DNA of 64,000 bases from Candidatus Deianiraea vastatrix (GTDB taxonomy: Bacteria; Pseudomonadota; Alphaproteobacteria; Rickettsiales; Deianiraeaceae), in the NCBI RefSeq assembly GCF_007993655.1, contig NZ_CP029077.1, positions 862,744 to 926,743 of the forward strand. Direction: 5' to 3'. Below are positions 61,143-64,000 of the stretch, piece by piece (the first letter of the stretch is position 1; every line of letters starts with the position of its first letter). Under the pieces are notes generated by a model. It had not been told where the DNA came from. It saw only the letters and a list, made by a program, of their open reading frames with translations, and did no database searches. A program made the translations under genes and the position numbers.

Positions 61143-61874
61143 ATGTATTTTATACTCTTAATCCTCATCTCCTCCTGCTCAATTTTGACATCCAATCCAT
61201 CCAATACAGAAAGCTCAGATATTAGATCCATCGTAGACCAAATAACACTAAATATCCCATATAAAGAAAATCACCATAGAATATTCGCTAATACCTTCTA
61301 TGATATGACAGCTAATCACTCCCGTATATCCTCAAATAAACATCTCTCAGTTGATATAGATATACAATTCAATAAAATGCCATCTGGCGCTAGTACATCA
61401 GGCGTAATAATGCAATACACTAAACAAGCAATCCTTTCATATAAACTAGTCCTTAATAAATCCTCTAAACCAATTAACCCCGTCTCAAAACCAATAAATA
61501 ATAATCAACTACCTGCCCCATCTAATACACAAACACAATATACTATATACCAAGGCATCGTTCAGTCATCCGCCCAATACTCCGGTAGCCCAATAGACCT
61601 CTTTGCAGAATATACCGCAGAACTTAACGCCCAAGATAATGTCGCCCGCCAAATCGCACGAGAATTCTACTATAACCTTTTAATCGCAGTCCGCCTCCAT
61701 GTCGCCCGCTGTAAATCCCTTAAACCAATCCTTGATGCTAAAAAACTATATGTCTTTGCAAATGATAAAATAGATGATGACTCAGATAATACCAAAACCC
61801 TCGATGAAATCGATACCTCTGACCTTAAAAAAATTGACTATAAAATCTATGAAAATGCCTGTAATATCATATAA
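61143..61874 (+). CDS. lipoprotein, LptE-like (LPS assembly) candidate
   Basis: 243 residues with a short lipoprotein signal MYFILLILISSCS (lipobox ISSC). A mature domain of alternating strands (HLSVDIDIQFNKMP, ILSYKLVLNKSS, YQGIVQSSAQYSG) leads to a helix with DNVARQIAREFYYNLLIAV near 172-190. This order is typical of LptE, the plug lipoprotein of the LPS translocon LptD. Similarity is by layout only; the central Pro/Asn insert is unusual. The next gene starts inside its last 26 bp. Confidence 0.5.
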   Translation: MYFILLILISSCSILTSNPSNTESSDIRSIVDQITLNIPYKENHHRIFANTFYDMTANHSRISSNKHLSVDIDIQFNKMPSGASTSGVIMQYTKQAILSYKLVLNKSSKPINPVSKPINNNQLPAPSNTQTQYTIYQGIVQSSAQYSGSPIDLFAEYTAELNAQDNVARQIAREFYYNLLIAVRLHVARCKSLKPILDAKKLYVFANDKIDDDSDNTKTLDEIDTSDLKKIDYKIYENACNII

Positions 61875-62538
61875 AATATCCATCCTTGCTATACTCCTTT
61901 TGTATGCACCAATATCATATGCAAAACACTCCCCAGAAATAATACTCTATAATCGCCGCTTCATAACCCCATCCATCCCAGATGACCAAGATGCCCCAAC
62001 AAAACCACAAGAATTCTATAAAACTAATAACCTTCGCCGTAAAACAGGTAGCCCATTCCTTGCTAAAGGTGAATATCTCTTCATAGAAGGCTATGTCACA
62101 GACCTTCTAAATAATCCAATCGAAAACGCTAGAATATACATCTGGCAAACTAATATCTTTGGCTACTATAACCATCTTCTTAAAAATACCGAAGATGATA
62201 CAAAATACGATATAGACTTCCCAGGTAGCGGTACATTTGTAACAGATAACCTCGGCCACTATGAATTCACTACAATAGCCCCCGGCTACTACGGTACCCG
62301 TGCACCACATATACACTTCCTCATAAAACATGACCTCTTTTACGAAGACTTTGAAACTCAAATGTTCCTCCCAGGCCACCCCCGTAACCTTCAAGATGAA
62401 ATATTTACCTCCATCTCCCCTCTTTCCCGTACCCTTGTCTCCCCTAAAATAACCCTCATAAATAAAAATAACCCCGGCGATGGTAAATATGCACTCTTTA
62501 ATATTAGAATAGACTGGATCCATCCTAATAAATCATAA
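61849..62538 (+). CDS. exported intradiol ring-cleavage dioxygenase-like protein
   Basis: From ATG 61849 there are 229 residues (61855 is a close alternative). The signal peptide is MKMPVISYKISILAILLLYA ending near PISYA. The protocatechuate 3,4-dioxygenase-like fold carries the iron ligands: IYIWQTNIFGYYNHL near 110 (first Tyr), TIAPGYYGTRAPHIHFLIK near 150-168 (second Tyr and both His). Such enzymes cut catechols between the hydroxyls, but in exported members the true substrate is unknown. The gene overlaps the LptE-like gene and is followed 2 bp later by the barrel gene, so all three should be cotranscribed. Confidence 0.83.
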   Translation: MKMPVISYKISILAILLLYAPISYAKHSPEIILYNRRFITPSIPDDQDAPTKPQEFYKTNNLRRKTGSPFLAKGEYLFIEGYVTDLLNNPIENARIYIWQTNIFGYYNHLLKNTEDDTKYDIDFPGSGTFVTDNLGHYEFTTIAPGYYGTRAPHIHFLIKHDLFYEDFETQMFLPGHPRNLQDEIFTSISPLSRTLVSPKITLINKNNPGDGKYALFNIRIDWIHPNKS

Positions 62539-62540
62539 AT

Positions 62541-63473
62541 ATGCTACTGCCTCAAATAATAAAATCCATAACCTCAATCACCCCTAATAAATCACTAAAT
62601 ATCATAAAACTTCCCATCCTTGTAACTCTAATTGCAATAATACACACCAATAACTCCCTCGCAGCAGCTTGGCTTGTCGGTAAAAATAAACAACAACTCA
62701 TCATCCAAAACTGGAATACCCGCTCTAATATCTACGGTAATAGATACGGCGGTAATGATATATCCGCACATATAAAAGCATCATCCCTTTCACTATTTCT
62801 TGAACACGGCCTCACAAATAGAATATCAATAGGTATAACGTCCTTTGGCGGTATTAAACAAATATACGATGAATCAGCCCAAAACCCTAATGACCAAAAA
62901 ACAGCAATAGACTTCACAGAACTCTTCACTAAAATTAATATCCTTAAAACAGATTATGTCGCCCTCTCAACCCAAGCAACCCTTGCAATACCAGGTAATC
63001 ATAATATGTATAACCCTCAAAATACTAAACCAAATAATGCCTTCGAAACTCGAATAATGCTCGGCCTTGGCGGCGGTAACGGCGGACTGCTCTCAGGTAT
63101 CATAGGCGGCGATGGCTCCTTCATTAACCTTGAAGTCGCATATCGTAAAAATCAAAAATACCTCAATTATAATGAAATACGCTCAGAAATAGACCTTGGC
63201 TATAAAATTAATGATGATACCCTTAAAATGCTTCTAATACAATACTTTAGAATAAATAAAATCTATAAAGACTTTAATAATCCACTCATAACCCCACAAC
63301 AAAACGGCATACAATATAACGATATAAATCAAATCCTTGTATCAACCCTCTTTGACGCAGGCTCCAATATCCTCGTCCAATTCGGTCTTTTCTACGAAAT
63401 ATCATCAAAATATATCGGCCATAGTAAAGAAGGTAATAAAGCACAAGGAATAATCCTTGGTATGTGGTTTTAA
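62541..63473 (+). CDS. putative outer-membrane beta-barrel protein
   Basis: 310 residues. A signal-like hydrophobic stretch (LPILVTLIAIIHTNNSLAAA near 25-44) is followed by alternating amphipathic strands with Gly-rich turns (LEHGLTNRISIGITSFGGI, TRIMLGLGGGNGGL, LVQFGLFYEIS), and the last residue is a phenylalanine after GIILGMW. A C-terminal aromatic is the usual BAM recognition signal. It resembles bacterial transport or structure proteins of the barrel type but no family is recognised. It follows the intradiol dioxygenase by 2 bp. Confidence 0.7.
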   Translation: MLLPQIIKSITSITPNKSLNIIKLPILVTLIAIIHTNNSLAAAWLVGKNKQQLIIQNWNTRSNIYGNRYGGNDISAHIKASSLSLFLEHGLTNRISIGITSFGGIKQIYDESAQNPNDQKTAIDFTELFTKINILKTDYVALSTQATLAIPGNHNMYNPQNTKPNNAFETRIMLGLGGGNGGLLSGIIGGDGSFINLEVAYRKNQKYLNYNEIRSEIDLGYKINDDTLKMLLIQYFRINKIYKDFNNPLITPQQNGIQYNDINQILVSTLFDAGSNILVQFGLFYEISSKYIGHSKEGNKAQGIILGMWF

Positions 63474-63496
63474 TCACTAGTAATCAAACCTTAAAC

Positions 63497-64000
63497 TCAA
63501 CCCCTTGCACTACGAAATGCTCTGCATACAATAAACGATGCCTCTATTAATCCAATCATAATACATGCTAAAATAATCTGGCTCATTACATCAGGTGGCG
63601 TGAAAATCGCCCCAATAATAAAAGCAATAACAATAATGTGCCTTCTGTACCTACACATAACATCTACATCAACTAAACCGCTTGCGTGTAAAAAAAATAT
63701 TATAAGCGGCGCCTGAAATGCAATCCCAAATCCAAGCATAATCGATAGCGTTAAATCAATGTAATCAACAATCTTCGGCTCAAGCGTTGCAGCAATAATA
63801 GATGTGCTTGAGTGCTTTATAAAAAAATCAATCGCAGATGGAATAATAAAATAATATGCAACTAATGCCCCAATAAAAAATAGCATAACACTAGAAATAA
63901 TCGCATACTTTGCCATTACCCTCTCTCTCTTCTTCAGCCCAATTGCGCAAAATCCATATATCTGCTGCAACCCAAATGGAATGCTTGCAAAAATGCTGCA
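63497..64000 (-). CDS. tatC: Sec-independent translocase subunit TatC, partial (N-terminus beyond window)
   Basis: The frame is open from the window edge to the stop at 63497, giving the C-terminal 167 residues. TatC signatures are visible: IPFGLQQIYGF, GLKKRERV, then FFIGALVAYYFIIPSAIDFF, LGFGIAFQAPLIIFFL and IGAIFTPPDVMSQIILA with helices 3-6. TatC is the substrate-binding core of the twin-arginine system. Its partner tatA is encoded far away at 20.7 kb. The first helix and the conserved FRKR part are outside the window. Confidence 0.92.
   Translation of the reverse strand, partial: CSIFASIPFGLQQIYGFCAIGLKKRERVMAKYAIISSVMLFFIGALVAYYFIIPSAIDFFIKHSSTSIIAATLEPKIVDYIDLTLSIMLGFGIAFQAPLIIFFLHASGLVDVDVMCRYRRHIIVIAFIIGAIFTPPDVMSQIILACIMIGLIEASFIVCRAFRSARG

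Noticed and set aside
62107-62523. Long minus-strand open frame inside the intradiol dioxygenase gene
   Set aside because: It has no family motif, whereas the plus strand carries the iron-binding motifs and a signal peptide; it is a shadow frame.
1-64000. tRNA or rRNA genes
   Set aside because: I looked in spacers for T-loop strings such as ggttcgaatcc and for clover-leaf stems and saw none.

Overview
The window is an AT-rich stretch of a Gram-negative alphaproteobacterial chromosome. That placement rests on gene content: dxs, ubiG and a UbiH-like gene, nuoB/nuoE, Tat genes, LPS genes (kdsB, a LptE-like lipoprotein), peptidoglycan genes (mraY, dapB, M23 peptidase plus bactofilin), rpoD, pal, prfB and rpoZ. 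Core genes are scattered singly or in pairs: nuoE and nuoB are about 22 kb apart, and leuB and pheA stand alone. The long low-complexity, repeat-rich proteins of unknown function suggest a host-associated lineage of the Rickettsiales/Holosporales kind. That is inference. I see no tRNA, rRNA, CRISPR array, insertion sequence or integrase.

Layout. 0-2 kb: a partial AI-2E-type permease overlapping an AGCS symporter. 2.1-10.4 kb: a 2485-residue MORN/Gln-Asn-rich protein and a small companion. 10.5-16.1 kb (minus): leuB, prfB with a coupled small ORF, dsbB, rpoD. 16.2-21.9 kb (plus): ispA-nuoE-dnaJ, a phage tail-fibre-like protein, tatA (50 codons), a lipoprotein, nth. 21.9-29.6 kb: dxs, a second AGCS symporter, a UbiH-like protein, rlmB, infA and several orphans. 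29.7-36.9 kb: serS, a signal-peptide-bearing phosphagen (arginine) kinase, kdsB and pheA interleaved with two orphan genes that share their flanks but not their coding bodies. 37-50.3 kb: rnhB, glnA, nuoB, M23-bactofilin-rluB-MFS, mraY, an ArgO/LysE exporter, pal, dapB, maf, rpoZ. 50.3-64 kb: recG, tpiA, ubiG-trmD, ahpC, dps, pgeF, tsaB-bamE, a SurA-like protein, HIT, a truncated folC, HU, lptE-like, an exported intradiol dioxygenase, an outer-membrane barrel candidate and a partial tatC.

The most unusual signals are these. (1) An apparently exported arginine kinase with its catalytic motifs intact. (2) A set of orphan, mostly Gln/Asn-rich genes, each with its own strong sigma70 promoter; four have an exact TTGACA-17-TATAAT, placed 19-23 nt before the start codon. 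(3) Two of these orphans behave as cassettes: near-identical promoter and 3' flanks around unrelated coding sequence, with a 15-bp relic of the pheA 5' end stranded beside the first. (4) Decayed copies of gene 3' ends lie in the spacers just beyond leuB, prfB, mraY, dapB and recG, and a perfect 76-bp repeat lies between folC and HU.

Composition: across most of the window the + strand is C-richer than G whichever strand is coding. recG and pal run against this. Few start codons have a recognisable Shine-Dalgarno sequence. All identifications are from reading motifs by eye, without database searches.
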